NCBI GenBank assembly: GCA_014871385.1
Contig: CM026426.1
Coordinates: 63,965,877 to 64,029,876 of the forward strand
Direction of reading: 5' to 3'
Source of the DNA: Ceratodon purpureus
Taxonomy: Eukaryota > Streptophyta > Bryopsida > Pseudoditrichales > Ditrichaceae
DNA: 64,000 nt
Position 1 is the first letter of the stretch. The number at the start of each line of letters is the position of its first letter. This document shows positions 46,978 through 57,972 of the stretch, in pieces. The position numbers were made by a program, and so were the translations under genes. The notes under the pieces were generated by a model, which had not been told where the DNA came from, made no database searches, and was given only the letters and a program-made list of their open reading frames with translations.

Positions 46978-47379
46978 CCTCGTGCTGCGAACTTCGGACC
47001 TGCTCACAGTATCTTGGTTAGATCCTGATACGATTACTCTTAAACCCTAAACGGACACTTCGCATATGCTGGGTTCAGGGGAAAAAATTAACATTAAGTA
47101 TATAATGTGACAGAGCACACGAATAGGGTCAATTTAGTACATACGGAATATTCAGGTCGTACAAGGACCCCACGCTCACCCCGCACCCCGCGCGCCCGCA
47201 CACTCAGAGAGAGGCAAGCGGTCTGGGCGCAAAAGTTGAGAAGTGTGGAGAACGAACGTGCGTCCGAACTTGCATTTATACGAGTCCGCCTCTCCGTTCC
47301 GCACCCGCCCGACCCACTGGCCATCCTGCTCTTGCCCCTTCGCATTCCTCGCTCCCTTCCACATCCCCCGCTCCCTTCC
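46978..47379. other. Promoter-side region of RING copy 3
   Basis: Contains an AAACCCTAAAC telo-box near 47042 and tandem CCTTCCACATCCCCCGCT-like units near 47350-47395. No gene. Confidence 0.45.
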
Positions 47380-47580
47380 ACATCCCCCGCTCCCTGTCAA
47401 GTGCACAACGTTCCCAGGAATCCGACGTCCAGTCCGACTACTGATCCGCATTCCGAATCGTAATTGTCAGTCCGGCTTGCAGTCCGCAGTCCGCGCTACA
47501 ATCCGGATTGTAGTCCGCTGCATCGCGGACACGCGCGAACGTTCCAGAGTGACCTCGTCCGACCTCGTCCGTCGTATCGC
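47380..47580 (-). repeat. GTCCG (CGGAC on the minus strand) array
   Basis: About 200 bp dense in CAGTCCG, GTCCGAC and ATCCGGATTG words, 0.4-0.6 kb upstream of RING copy 3. Confidence 0.7.
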
Positions 47581-48868
47581 TCTTCCAAGCTTTGGTGCTC
47601 CCCAATTAACACGCCATCTGGGACAGGGTTCCGCTGCGTCCATCCGGCTTGGTTTTTTATCGATTAAAGTTTTCCTTATTATTTTTTCATTATCTTTCTC
47701 GGATGTTTTTTGTGCCTAAGAGCAAACTTCATCTCAAAGAGGGGGTTGAGGTCCTCGTCGGACGACTTTTCACATAAAAGAAAGGATACTGCAGCATTGT
47801 ACATGTACAAATGCATCACTAGTTCGGAAGTATTCCTGAAGTTTATAGTTACGGATCACGATGAGGATTAGTTCGAATTGCAAGGATGTGTCCGACCGGA
47901 TGTTAGATTAATCGTTACACAAGTTCTCTGTGATGATCAGCTCTACAGTGAGTTCTTACTGGACAGTTGCACATTCAGAATCGTGTTCGAGAAAAAAAGG
48001 AAGGAACCATACAGATGGAGGTTGCATGCAAGATTTTTTTTTTTTTTTGACACAAAGGAATTCCATTGCAAAAGATAGATTACAAGCCCGCATTCAAGAG
48101 TCTATCACGCATTGCCCTGGCTAGAACACCAGTATCGTACATGAAGAGGATACACAACATACGCAATAACTAATTAGGGGTAAGGCAGGCACATGACAGC
48201 CGTCAAGAGCCAGATTTCCATAACGCAACGCGGACTCCATATCACGACAATGAATGATCCGAGATTTAATGCACGCCGCCAATTCCATTGGACGAGAATC
48301 TTACGAAATTGGGACTTTATTGGACGTTGCCAGAGCACTGTTCTATACATAGTAAAAAGGCACATAAACTGACAGTAACAAGATGTCTAGCAAAGGTTCG
48401 TGCAGGATTAGAAAGCCGAGTAATCCAACCCAGGATCACTTTCCGTAAATTAAAAATAGGAACTGCAAAAAAGGGATCTGTGAGACGTAAGTTACAGTGA
48501 AGAAAAGTTCTCAAAATGGAGCTTAAAAACTGCAAAGCTCATTATGCACCGCAGCTCCAGCTTGCCCTCAAAAGAGGCGGGTTCAAAGGAAGTTGCATTG
48601 CATCGCTGGCGGATTCATACTCCAACAAATTGTTCGTTCGAATGCAGGACCACCCTTCCATTGCGCAAATACCCGCTCCATTCTAATAAGCCCGTAAACT
48701 GTTCCACTTCATATGGCTCCGTAGTGTCCAGTTACAAATGGATTAATACTTACACGTACATTCCGGCTCCGACAGAAGATCCACGAAATCGGTCTGCGTT
48801 CCCATGGTCCGCAGTGACGCGCCGGGGCGTCGTGGATCCGCAAAAAGCAGGGGGTTGAGGACGCATAC
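47581..48868. other. No confident gene
   Basis: AT-rich with a T12 run near 48036. Further exons of the gene 48869..49359 may lie at the right side of this interval, but no frame is convincing. Confidence 0.4.
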
Positions 48869-49359
48869 CTTCGTAATCGCGACTAAGCCGGCGTTCCCGA
48901 CTTCTGCGATGCCGTGCGACTCGGCCACCCCCGGCGAGAGTCCGAGAAGATATGTCCGGTCGGATTGGAGCGGAGATGTCCGTCTCGCGATGCGCGCTTC
49001 TAGGTGATACGATCTGCGAGTTCGTGGGAGTTCCGCTCTGCGCGTGAGCCGAGCCGTGTGCAGTTTGATCTCCCGAGTTCGCAGCTCCGGCGGCGAGTAG
49101 ACTCCGTCGCACCCAAGTGTAGTTCAACACATTGTTGACGTTGGTGAACTGCTTCCTGCATAATGGGCGTCCACTGGAAATCTCGAGAAGTATTCAACAA
49201 AGACCTCACAATATCCTGGTGATCTGGTAAATACCGGAAATCTCTAATCTCGTGCATCACGCGGGTTACAAGCAGCCACTGCAAAACATCCGTGGCGGAC
49301 TCAGGGTGCGGGGAGGACTCTGTCGGACTAGGCATTCTAAACGAGGAGCTCCCGGCCAT
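48869..49359 (-). CDS. Unrecognised protein, 5' exon(s)
   Basis: ATG 49359 reads about 70 codons with helical character (ATDVLQWLLVTRVMHEIRDF, PDHQDIVRSLLN). A second frame takes over near 49150 (NVNNVLNYTWVRRSLL) and continues, Ser/Arg-rich, to a donor-like GAAG|GTATGC at 48869. A one-base shift or a very short intron near 49150 joins them. No family recognised. A GTCCGA-rich array lies 0.3 kb upstream, as for the other minus-strand genes here. Confidence 0.4.
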
Positions 49360-49679
49360 GCTACGAGACGATGCGGAAATCAAGAGAGTCAAGTGGGAGT
49401 CTCAAATGACAGTCTCAAAAATAAGCACCCTGTTCATTCTAAAACGAGAGTCTCAAGAATAACCAAAATTACTATACGCATATCGTGGAAGAGCATAGGT
49501 AATCTACCGTGTAGACAGTAGACTGCCGTTGTAGAAGAATGAGTGAATAATGACTGAACAATGCATTTGACATGATATCCGAGAGCAGGGAAAGAGTGAC
49601 AATGATTAGATCAAGCATGTTAATCATAACTACTGATGTTTTGGTGGGAGTGGAGACATGTTAGTGCATGACTTAAAGA

Positions 49680-49830
49680 AGAACGTCCACTCAAATCCGA
49701 CATTGCCATCCGTCGTCCGACCTTCGTATCCGCGCTCTCCGCATCCCGTCCGCATGAACCCGTGTGCATTTGGATCCGACGAGAGCACGCTCCCGACCTG
49801 TCCGACCCACTGACCGCGTAATTCCCAGTG
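49680..49830 (-). repeat. Small GTCCGA/TCCGAC array
   Basis: About ten TCCGAC, GTCCG and ATCCG words in 150 bp upstream of the preceding gene. Confidence 0.6.
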
Positions 49831-50324
49831 TTGAACGCAGGTTCCGATGGCTCAATCGCTCCGATTCTCCGATCACAGCGACTGTTACGGACCACGCAGC
49901 CAAGAATAAACAAAAATACGAAATTCGTGGAGAAAAGAAAACGCTGTGAATGAAGAAGGACGAATAAGCGTTTAATAAGAAATAAATATAAGGGAAAGTT
50001 ATAGAGAAGTTATGAAATAATGTTTAAATAAGTATGATATAGAAACAAAATCGTGAATGATAAAGGAATGAGGTGGGAGTACATAATAGAATACTGAGCG
50101 GCTAAAGAATATATTAAGCCCTAAAGTCCTGAGGGTATTTTTCATCAAAACTGCCTGAAAACAGCTCCTCTTCGAAGCAAGGTTGATTCTGAAAACTTAG
50201 GGGTTTTTTTTTTAACATCTAACCAAAAGATCTTGTAGCTAACTTCAATAATTTGCATACATACGTACATGCACAAATTCAAAAAATGCCCAAATGTGGC
50301 AGATTGTCCTTTAGGGGTTAAAAA

Positions 50325-51820
50325 CGATAAATACAGAGTGATTACTAACGAGAGTATTGCAACGATATTAAAATTAGAATTAATTGGTGGCAATGATCAA
50401 TTAGATGGCATAAGAGCGAAAGTACACTAAAAAATAATATAGAAGTCCAACTACAATTCCGATGAGGACAATTAAATTTCCTAAAAAAATATAACGACTG
50501 TATAAATTATACTACGATTTAACTAGGTATGACAAAGTTGGTTGGCGTGTAGGCAAAAGGTTTAACATATGTAGGCAAAAAGTTTTGGATATGAAAGGCG
50601 TTTCAATTAAATCTTAACCGCAACCTAACGCAACGTACCGCAACTTACCGCAACTTAACCACAACTTACCGCAACTTACCGCAACGTAACGTAATGTAAC
50701 TTGCTTTAAACAGTAAGTTGCCACATTCCTTGACGAGTATAGTGGTACAACAACGTCCAATCCAGTGGTAGTAAAAAAGCCCAACCTCTCTATACTATAA
50801 TTATTTGCTAAAGTTACAAGTTTTTAGCGTCATTATTGTTCTTGGATGACGATTAAATATTCTGTGTATTCAAAGAATGATTCACAAACAATTTACGACT
50901 TTTAACAAATTGAGTTCTTTAGCAATGTTAAATTTGATGTGTTTATTATACGTTTCTCTTTACCTTTTTAATTCATATTTGACCAAATACATATATCTCT
51001 TGTTAAACTTTATGTTAAACTTGGCTGTGTTTAACGTCTGGACCAACAGGGCTTGCAATTGGCTATATCATACTAAAGCTAATATACTAAAGCCAGCAAA
51101 TCTGCAGGTCGACCCTAAGTCACCTGAAGATCCTCTAAGCGCTTGAGTTCAGCAAATGATTCGTCAATATCCATTGTTTCAAACGTAGCAGAAGCCATGG
51201 CCATCATTGGAGAAGACGTTCGTTGTAAATGGAACGGCAATGAGAAATTCCCTTCGCCGAACCTCGCAACTAAGCGGAGCCATGTGCACACGGATAACAT
51301 GAAGAAATGAAGTAGAGAGACGACTGCACGTGCATTGTGAGGTAGCACTAGCCCATCGCCCCCCCCAACCCCCCCCCCCCCCCCCCCCACCTTCCCCAAT
51401 CTATCGATAAATACAGAGTGATTACTAACGGGAGTATTGCAACGATATTAAAATTAGAATTAATTGGTGGCAATGATCAATTAGATGGCATAAGAGTGAA
51501 AGTAGACTAAAAAATAATATAGAAGTCCAACTACAATTCCGATGAGGACAATTAAATTTCCTAAAAAAATATAACGACCGTATAAATTATACTACGATTT
51601 AACTAGGTATGACAAAGTTGGTTGGCGTGTAGGCAAAAGGTTTAACATATGTAGGCAAAAAGTTTTGGATATGAAAGGCGTTTCAATTAAATCTTAACCG
51701 CAACTTACCGCAACGCACCGCAACTTACCGCAACTTACCGCAACTTACCGCAACATACCGCAACTTACCGCATTGTGAGGTATCACTACCCCACCGCAGC
51801 CCCACCCCCCCCCCCTTTCG
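50325..51820 (+). repeat. Direct duplication of about 370 bp, with CCGCAACTTA arrays and a C20 tract
   Basis: The segment from CGATAAATACAGAGTG at 50325 to about 50690 recurs nearly identically at 51405-51770 (offset 1080 bp; about five mismatches before the arrays). Each copy ends in a tandem array of CCGCAACTTA units (50618-50700; 51697-51770). CATTGTGAGGTA followed by a poly-C tract occurs after each, at 51335 and 51769. The first poly-C is C20 at 51369-51388. Between them, 50706-51335 is unique and includes a captured-looking exon. The layout suggests tandem duplication plus insertion. Confidence 0.8.
51124..51207 (-). CDS. Isolated first coding exon, unrecognised
   Basis: ATG 51207 (ATGATGGCCATGG context) followed by 28 codons, ASATFETMDIDESFAEL..., to a good donor CTTCAG|GTGACT. 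It is gene-like in composition and codon use, but the rest of the gene does not follow. It lies inside the insert between the two duplicated segments, so it may be a captured host-gene fragment. Confidence 0.35.
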
Positions 51821-51860
51821 TAACAATGAGGATAATGGGATTTGGGTTTAGAGAGCACGT

Positions 51861-51930
51861 ATGCACATGTTTCTAATATGCACATGTTTCTTATATGCAC
51901 ATGTTTCTTATATGCACATGTTTGTTATAT
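51861..51930 (+). repeat. Tandem 17-18-bp repeat
   Basis: ATGCACATGTTTCTTAT repeated four to five times with single-base changes. Confidence 0.85.
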
Positions 51931-52274
51931 GCACATGTACGCAAAATCAACGTAATTACTATACTCATGTGTTGGTTGCATAAACAAATATTTAAAAAAG
52001 AGATTAGAGATTTTACAGGAATCTTGGAATGTAAATGCCGTAATTAGTAAATGATTGTCACACGCTTTAATAACTTGTTATTTGGGCTTTTATAAAACGG
52101 ATGCCAAAAAATTCCAATGTTTTCCTTATTCCATTTGTTTTTTATAATACATATTCTCACTCTGTTTGTAAATCACGTACAATTACATCCACATGTGGAA
52201 TACTATACCAAATGGGACTTCCCACGATGCATGCTCTACGAAATAATGATATTTTTATTATTCGGAACAGGATA

Positions 52275-52770
52275 AAATAGACAAAATTGAGGGACCGCGG
52301 AGGGTGCACTCTAATACGGACGGAAGGGAAGTGAACTGTACGCAAACGGGGACGAAGATTACAATGCAACCCGTCCGACCTGCAGCGGACATCCGGCAAC
52401 GGGATCGGACGAGTAGCCTCCGAGATCATCCAATCAGTATAGGCGCCGGACAGTGAGTCGGACAGTGCCATATCCGGGGTAGCGAAGAGTGCATGTCTGA
52501 CACAGAAGTGACGATGGCGCGAGGAGGGGAGTGCGAGGAGGGGAGTGCGAGGAGGGGGAGTGGGAGGGGCAAGACACAGAACACTAAAGGATCCACGGCG
52601 GACGAGGTCGGAGAGCCACCAAAAGGGTATATTAATCGTGGGCGGACAGAGGTCGCACATCTGTCGCGGAGCAGACCGATTCATGCGCGGACGGGTGACG
52701 AGGTTGTCGGACACGGCTCGGATAAGTACGGAATGGAGGTCTCCTCATATCGTAGTATGAAGACTAGGCG
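52275..52770 (+). repeat. CGGAC-rich interval with a 14-bp minisatellite
   Basis: CGGAC words at several points from 52316, plus about four units of GAGGAGGGGAGTGC at 52517-52571. The long minus-strand ORF here (52157-52714) has arbitrary composition and is taken as an artefact. It lies downstream of the hAT gene rather than upstream of it. Confidence 0.5.
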
Positions 52771-52775
52771 AGCGT

Positions 52776-55700
52776 TCACTCTCGGATCCGAACAGTTGGG
52801 TCGTTGGCTTCGTCGCAACGTCGGTCCTCCTCGGATTCATCTGTGCTCATGTCGTCATCAGACCGCGGACTTCTAGTGCTTAGCCGCAACTCATCGTCTC
52901 TGGTGATAACTAGCTTCTTCGTTGGACGGGATCCTTGAGGGTCGCGTATTTCATTTTCATCGAGTTCTGGTCTACCTTCGGAGTTGTCAGGTTCGTACGG
53001 GGCGAAACGCGACGCAGTCCCCTGGAACCTTTTCTTTCGCTTTACACCTCTTGTTGTTCGTTGGATAACACTTCCCCTTGCAGGACCACTGGACACTCTT
53101 TCCCCAGTCGTGCAACTAGATGCACGTGCCGCAGGGTCCCGGATCGACGTAGATGGAACCCCTCTCCGCACGGGCCGGCTGCGTGAAGAAGACGCGGTCA
53201 GAACAACGGACTGGCTACCGTTGGTTACAGCAGATCCTACTGCTCGGCGTCTGCGACCCCGGCCGGAGGTCTGCTGCGGAAGGATGTGACCCCTACCAAC
53301 GGGGGTGGAGAGTAGGGCAGAAGCTGGCTGTTGCTGGTTTACAGCCATACTTCCGGACGTACTAGCAAGGCTTCGAGTTATGGGACGGCGTATTTCCTCA
53401 GACGGGGTCTGAACTTCCTGGTCGGCCATCCTCCTTCTCGAATCTTCCTCCGTCATTTCATCTCTCCGGCGATTGATAGGTGGTAAATCCTCCTGAAAAA
53501 CTGTTCGAATCTCTCCCTCCATGTTCGCCAGGTTCTCGTCGAAATCCCTCTGGCCAAATGACAAAGAATCACTCCAAGGCTGCGAGAAGTCCGCGTCGAC
53601 GATAGGTATCCTCCGGGCCGGACTACCATCTCCTCTGTCCGACTGTATTTCTGCTTCGTTGATTGGACTCTGAGCTCGACGCTCACCTCCTGCATACGCC
53701 TGCCGTCCGACGCGACTATCCTGGCGGAGGATATCTTCAACCGCATCTCGGCGATGTCCTGCGTCGAACATAATTGTGGAAGAGCTCGGCAATCCGGACA
53801 TCGCCACCGTCGTCACCGTCAGATCCTGCGTCGTCCGATCCAGATTCCTCAAAGTCGCTCTCGGGCGGATCGTCGTCCGCAAGTCCGACACCCTCCATGC
53901 CCAATCCGCCCTGTCCGACACCATCGATGCGGGCATCGTCCGCCACATCGTCCGCTACATGGTCTCCTCCCCGTCCGACGTCTTCCTCCTCGTCGTCCTC
54001 GTCCGGATCCTCGCCATCGAGGTCATCGTCGGAATGAACCTCCTCTAAGCCATACCACTGTGCCGGACGCGGGGCCCGGCGGTGACGAACGAGTCTACTG
54101 TTCCTGTAGATATACACGAGGTCCTCCGCTCGTACATGTTTCAATCTATTGCGCACCTTGCTGTGCACGTAAGAGTACATGCTCCAGTTGCGCTCACACG
54201 CAGACACGGAGCAAACCTGTCCAAGTATACGTCTAGCTATTGTTTGGAGAGCCCGGGCTCCACCTCCCATTGCGTCCCACCATTCGTGGATAGCAGTGCC
54301 GTGCGCCTGGGGATCGGTTGAATCAGCAAATGCCTCCCGATTCTCGAGGAAATCCTGATACTGGACAAGGATCTGGACGTAATTCTCCTCGTTAGAGGAT
54401 AACTTGCGAAAAACCCGGTTTAAAATGATCCTCGACTCCTCGTGGTTATGAAGTGGCGCCCATCCACGTAGGGTCAGGTTTAGCATTGCACCTGCCCAAT
54501 GAAGATCTGTCAACATCATAGCCGATCTGTGGTCGAATGCGACCATGGCGTCTGCTGCCAGGTCCGCGTTCAATCTAAACGGATGGGAGGAAAAACTGCG
54601 GACGTGGTTCTTCAAATCGTACATCGCCCTCCAAGCTAGGCCCATTGCAGGTGCCTTCCCATCAAAAAGGCGTAATGCCTTCACCACTGGGATGACCATG
54701 TACAGGAAGTTATGGCACGTGTTCCAGAAACCGTCCGCACGCACGTACTTCCGAAATAGGCGGACCCTCTTCCCTGCTGAGCTGTTCACATCAGGATAGG
54801 TTGCTAAAATACCTGCAAACGCCGGATCGATGACCATTCTCTCAAATGCATTCCGAAGTTCCACAAGACGCTCGATCATAATGAAATTCGTCGCGAACCG
54901 CGTCTCAACGGGCAAACGGATGGTCAGATTGGGACACATCCTGCGAAACAAAGCCATTGATGAATGATGATTTCTAACCCATAGACAAATAAGTCTCGCC
55001 TTTCTGACTATGTGCTTCACCCAATCCTGCTTCCCCCAATCTTCGAGCAACGGATCCAAGCAGTGTGCGGCACACCCTTGAACATAAATGTGAGGATATC
55101 GTGTCTCGAGCATCCGACTGGATCCAAGCATGTTCGGAGCATTGTCAGTGCAAACTTGGACCACATGTTGCGGTCCGGGCCATTCCACAAACGGACGGAT
55201 CTGAGAAGCGATGTAATCGCTATCATTGTAGTGTCCCGTCGTGTCTATGGTTCCAAGGAAAACGTCGCCCCTGGTCCCACTCTGGATAACATTCAGAAGA
55301 GGACGACTCTGGACGTTGTCCCAACTGTCTGCACATATCGTAACACCGTATTTCTCTGTGGAATTGCCCGTGAGTTCCCTTACTTGTCTCACCATTTCCG
55401 CCTTTCTCGCGCTCAACAGTTTTGTGCGAATAGCATTCATCGATGGCGGCAGGTATGCCGGGAAGCGGGCTCGCACTGTTTCCCGAACGGCGTTAATGAA
55501 GGCAGGATGCTTAATAACGTTGAATGGGATATTGGCTTCGTAGAATGCCGTCGCCCACACTTTATCTAATCGAAGCTTCGTGGAAGCATTGAATCCTTGC
55601 ACAAGATTCACTTGACGCATTTCCCTGGGTGGAGAACCCTGGGGTGCCATATCGGGCTCCTGCATAGCTGGCCCATCATTCGCGCGCGCCCCCTCGTTAT

Positions 55701-56022
55701 CGGGAGCTTGAGGTATTACCGGATCTGGGACCCCGGCACCTCCCAAGCCAATGTCATGAACATCATCGGGCTCTCTTCTAGGAACTTCACCTCCGCAGTC
55801 TACGAACAACCTCCTCACCCGCGCACTCAGCAACCTGCAAACTTGTATACCGTAGTTACCTGGACCACCTAAAGGTCTGTATCCAAAGTGGGCGAACATT
55901 CTATCCCGACGGTACACAATAGTCACATTACAAATTCTACACCTAACCTGTCTCTGAGGCCTCGCACCCACCACGCCCAAGTCTTGCCACCACTGATCCC
56001 AGGCATCTACTCTTCGCGGCAT
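52776..56022 (-). CDS. hAT-superfamily transposase (BED finger, DUF659, hAT dimerisation domain)
   Basis: ATG 56022 to TGA 53737, 761 residues without a break. The N-terminus has a BED-like finger (CRICN...H). Residues about 150-400 match DUF659-type hAT cores, with CADSWDN, CTDNAPNM and CAAHCLD, and RFATNF follows. The C-terminus has HEWWDAMG and SVSACERNWS, the usual hAT dimerisation motif. The three acidic positions of the family (in ADSW, TDNA and CERNWS) are present, so this copy could be active. An acidic tail follows. A second frame, 53758..52776, encodes a Ser/Arg-rich extension. It joins in phase if a 58-bp intron (53759-53816, GACG|GTGACG...GCAG) is spliced, giving about 1060 residues. 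A TATA-like TTAAATAG lies near 56065. An upstream CGGAC array covers 56380-57010. No terminal inverted repeats were identified. Confidence 0.85.
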
Positions 56023-56379
56023 GCCTGCGACAGAAAGCAAGAATCTGGAGGGTGAACGCACTATTTAAGGCGAGATGGACCTATTACAGAAATTGCGCCC
56101 GACAACGCACTTCTAGCGTCGTTGAACGAGGGTGGAGGGATGGCCTTGCCCTGATTATGTTCCAGATCTCCGATGGAGTTCGGACGGTCCGTTCCAGTGG
56201 GCTATGCTTGACCCCTTGAGCACACTTGGGTCTCATGCAGAGGAACCTCAGTCGAGACCCCAGAGTCCTGAGACACGCAGTGCAAAGAAGGGAGAACAGA
56301 TCGTGGTGAGTCGCATCTTTTAAGGCACTCCCCGAGCGTGTCCGGGACCAGGAAGCGGAACATCGCGGAGTTGTTCCGG

Positions 56380-57010
56380 GTGTTGCGGACGAGGTCGGAC
56401 GAGAGCGGGATCGATGGCGGTCCAGTAACCAGATTCGATTTTGGTCCGCGTTGTAGGAAAAAGATGGTCAGGATCTGCATATATATGGCACTCGTGTGCT
56501 GACATCGGGGAGGTGGTTCGCACTCCGTGAGATTGGCCCGTGTACGGAGATGGATGAACCACTGACGGGCGGACTACCTGAAATCCGATCGTTTTGCGGA
56601 ATGTGGTAACTCCGCAATCGGACATGGACGAGGTACCCCGACGGATTAGAGGCTAGGACGTGGTCCGCCGATCGAAACGTGCGCGTTCCGGAATCGGTCG
56701 GACGCGACCTCGGGGCAGTACTGCGGCGAAGGCGGACATAGTTGATTACAGGAACGATTAAACAATATCGCGTCGTTCTTCTAGAGCATAGGTCAGGGGT
56801 CGGAACTTTGCGAAGCGGAATCCGACTTCGGAAAGGCGGATTGTGTCTGGACAGTGAAAACGGCGCCGGATAATACGAACCCCGCGCATCCGCCCTTTGG
56901 CAGGAGATTGTGCCGGTCCGGTATAGCGCGGATGGTGATCCGGTACGGTCGGATAGGGGCAGCAGGCAACGGACGTTCGGATTCAATCCGAGGCAGCGTC
57001 ATCCGGCAAA
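56380..57010 (+). repeat. CGGAC array upstream of the hAT gene
   Basis: About 600 bp rich in GCGGAC, CGGACG, TCGGAC and CCGGTACGG words, 0.4 kb upstream of the hAT start and also upstream of the divergent gene at 57137. It may be a shared bidirectional control region. Confidence 0.75.
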
Positions 57011-57049
57011 GGGCGAATGGCGGACTATAGTGCGCGAGGTATGCCATGA

Positions 57050-57057
57050 TATATAAA
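57050..57057 (+). promoter_or_regulatory. TATA box before SLEDEV copy 2
   Basis: TATATAAA, 80 bp upstream of the ATG at 57137. Confidence 0.5.
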
Positions 57058-57136
57058 CGGGAAGTGCGATAACACAGGTCCCTTTTGATGCAGTTAGCCC
57101 GCAAGTTATTGTGGACGAGTCCTCTCCAGTTACAAG

Positions 57137-57596
57137 ATGGATCCTTGTGACATAACTAGTCTAGAGGATGAGGTATTAGAGTTCTTGCTCTCTTGGAATC
57201 CCGAGAGGAACGAAGTCGTTGGGGACAGTGATAAGGAAACTGCTCCAGGAGCGGGCAGTGGAGACAAGGACATCGGCGTAGACAAGGTACAAGTATTGGG
57301 GGGAGGTCTATGCATTCCAGGTAACGAGGGATGCAAGTGGAAGGACAACAACGAGTACGGGAAGCCCGGAGGAAGTAGTAATGGGAGGTCATCCCCAGCA
57401 CTGGGAAGGAAGCATTCTACCGCTGCTACGACCGCGATAGGTCCGATACGAAGAAACTCGCGGGGGGAGACCAGCCGCATCCGTAGAGACCGAAACTTCA
57501 AAGCCTAAGACTTACGTTGAGGAACTGGAGGCGATTTGGCCATCCAAGTACCAGAAACTTAAGAATGACATCGAACAAGCTAGGAAATCTAGGTAG
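57137..57596 (+). CDS. Small protein with SLEDEV N-terminus, copy 2
   Basis: ATG 57137. The N-terminus reads TSLEDEVLEFLLSW, followed by a Gly/Asp/Lys-rich middle. At G6 57462-57467 the frame changes. Dropping one G gives the C-terminus TYVEELEAIWPSKYQKLK...ARKSR and TAG 57594, which matches copy 1 at 32979..33411. The corrected length is 152 residues. No known domain. The N-terminal motif could form an amphipathic helix, and the conserved WPS.Y.KLK end suggests a binding motif. It is one of the few plus-strand genes in the 35-60 kb block, is transcribed away from the hAT gene, and has a TATA box. Two copies in different motif environments suggest it belongs to the mobile system. Confidence 0.5.
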
Positions 57597-57972
57597 TTAC
57601 GAAGTAAATAGTATCCGGTTAAATACGGAGAATCTCCGTTATCGACGCAATGCATTAGCAATTAGACAAGAGGTTGGAAGATGCATGTCTGCTTAGAAAC
57701 TGCACTGGATGGATATTTCCGAAACAGAAAGGAGATATCAAACTACGGGGGACGTTCGGAATAGCTCCATCATTATAAAACATAAATATACTCTGATCAT
57801 CGGAAGATCAGCATAATAATAAACGGGGAATAAATATTATAGTAAGGCCAAAAATTTACGAAAATTCTCGTCCCATATACAAAATAGTCAGAGAAAGAGA
57901 AGGCCAGAGTTAAGCATTCCAAGATTGGTAGTAAGCAGAATCATTAACAGCTGCAACACTCGTCTATTAAAA

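Noticed and set aside
50618..50705. CRISPR-like array of short repeats
   Set aside because: Units are about 10 bp with no spacers; a simple tandem repeat in a eukaryotic setting.
52157..52714. Minus-strand ORF of 185 codons
   Set aside because: Arbitrary composition, lies over CGGAC words and a minisatellite, with no homologous or domain-like text.
53754..54236. Plus-strand ORF of 160 codons opposite the hAT tail
   Set aside because: It is Arg/Pro/His-rich text forced by the complementary Asp/Glu-rich coding strand.
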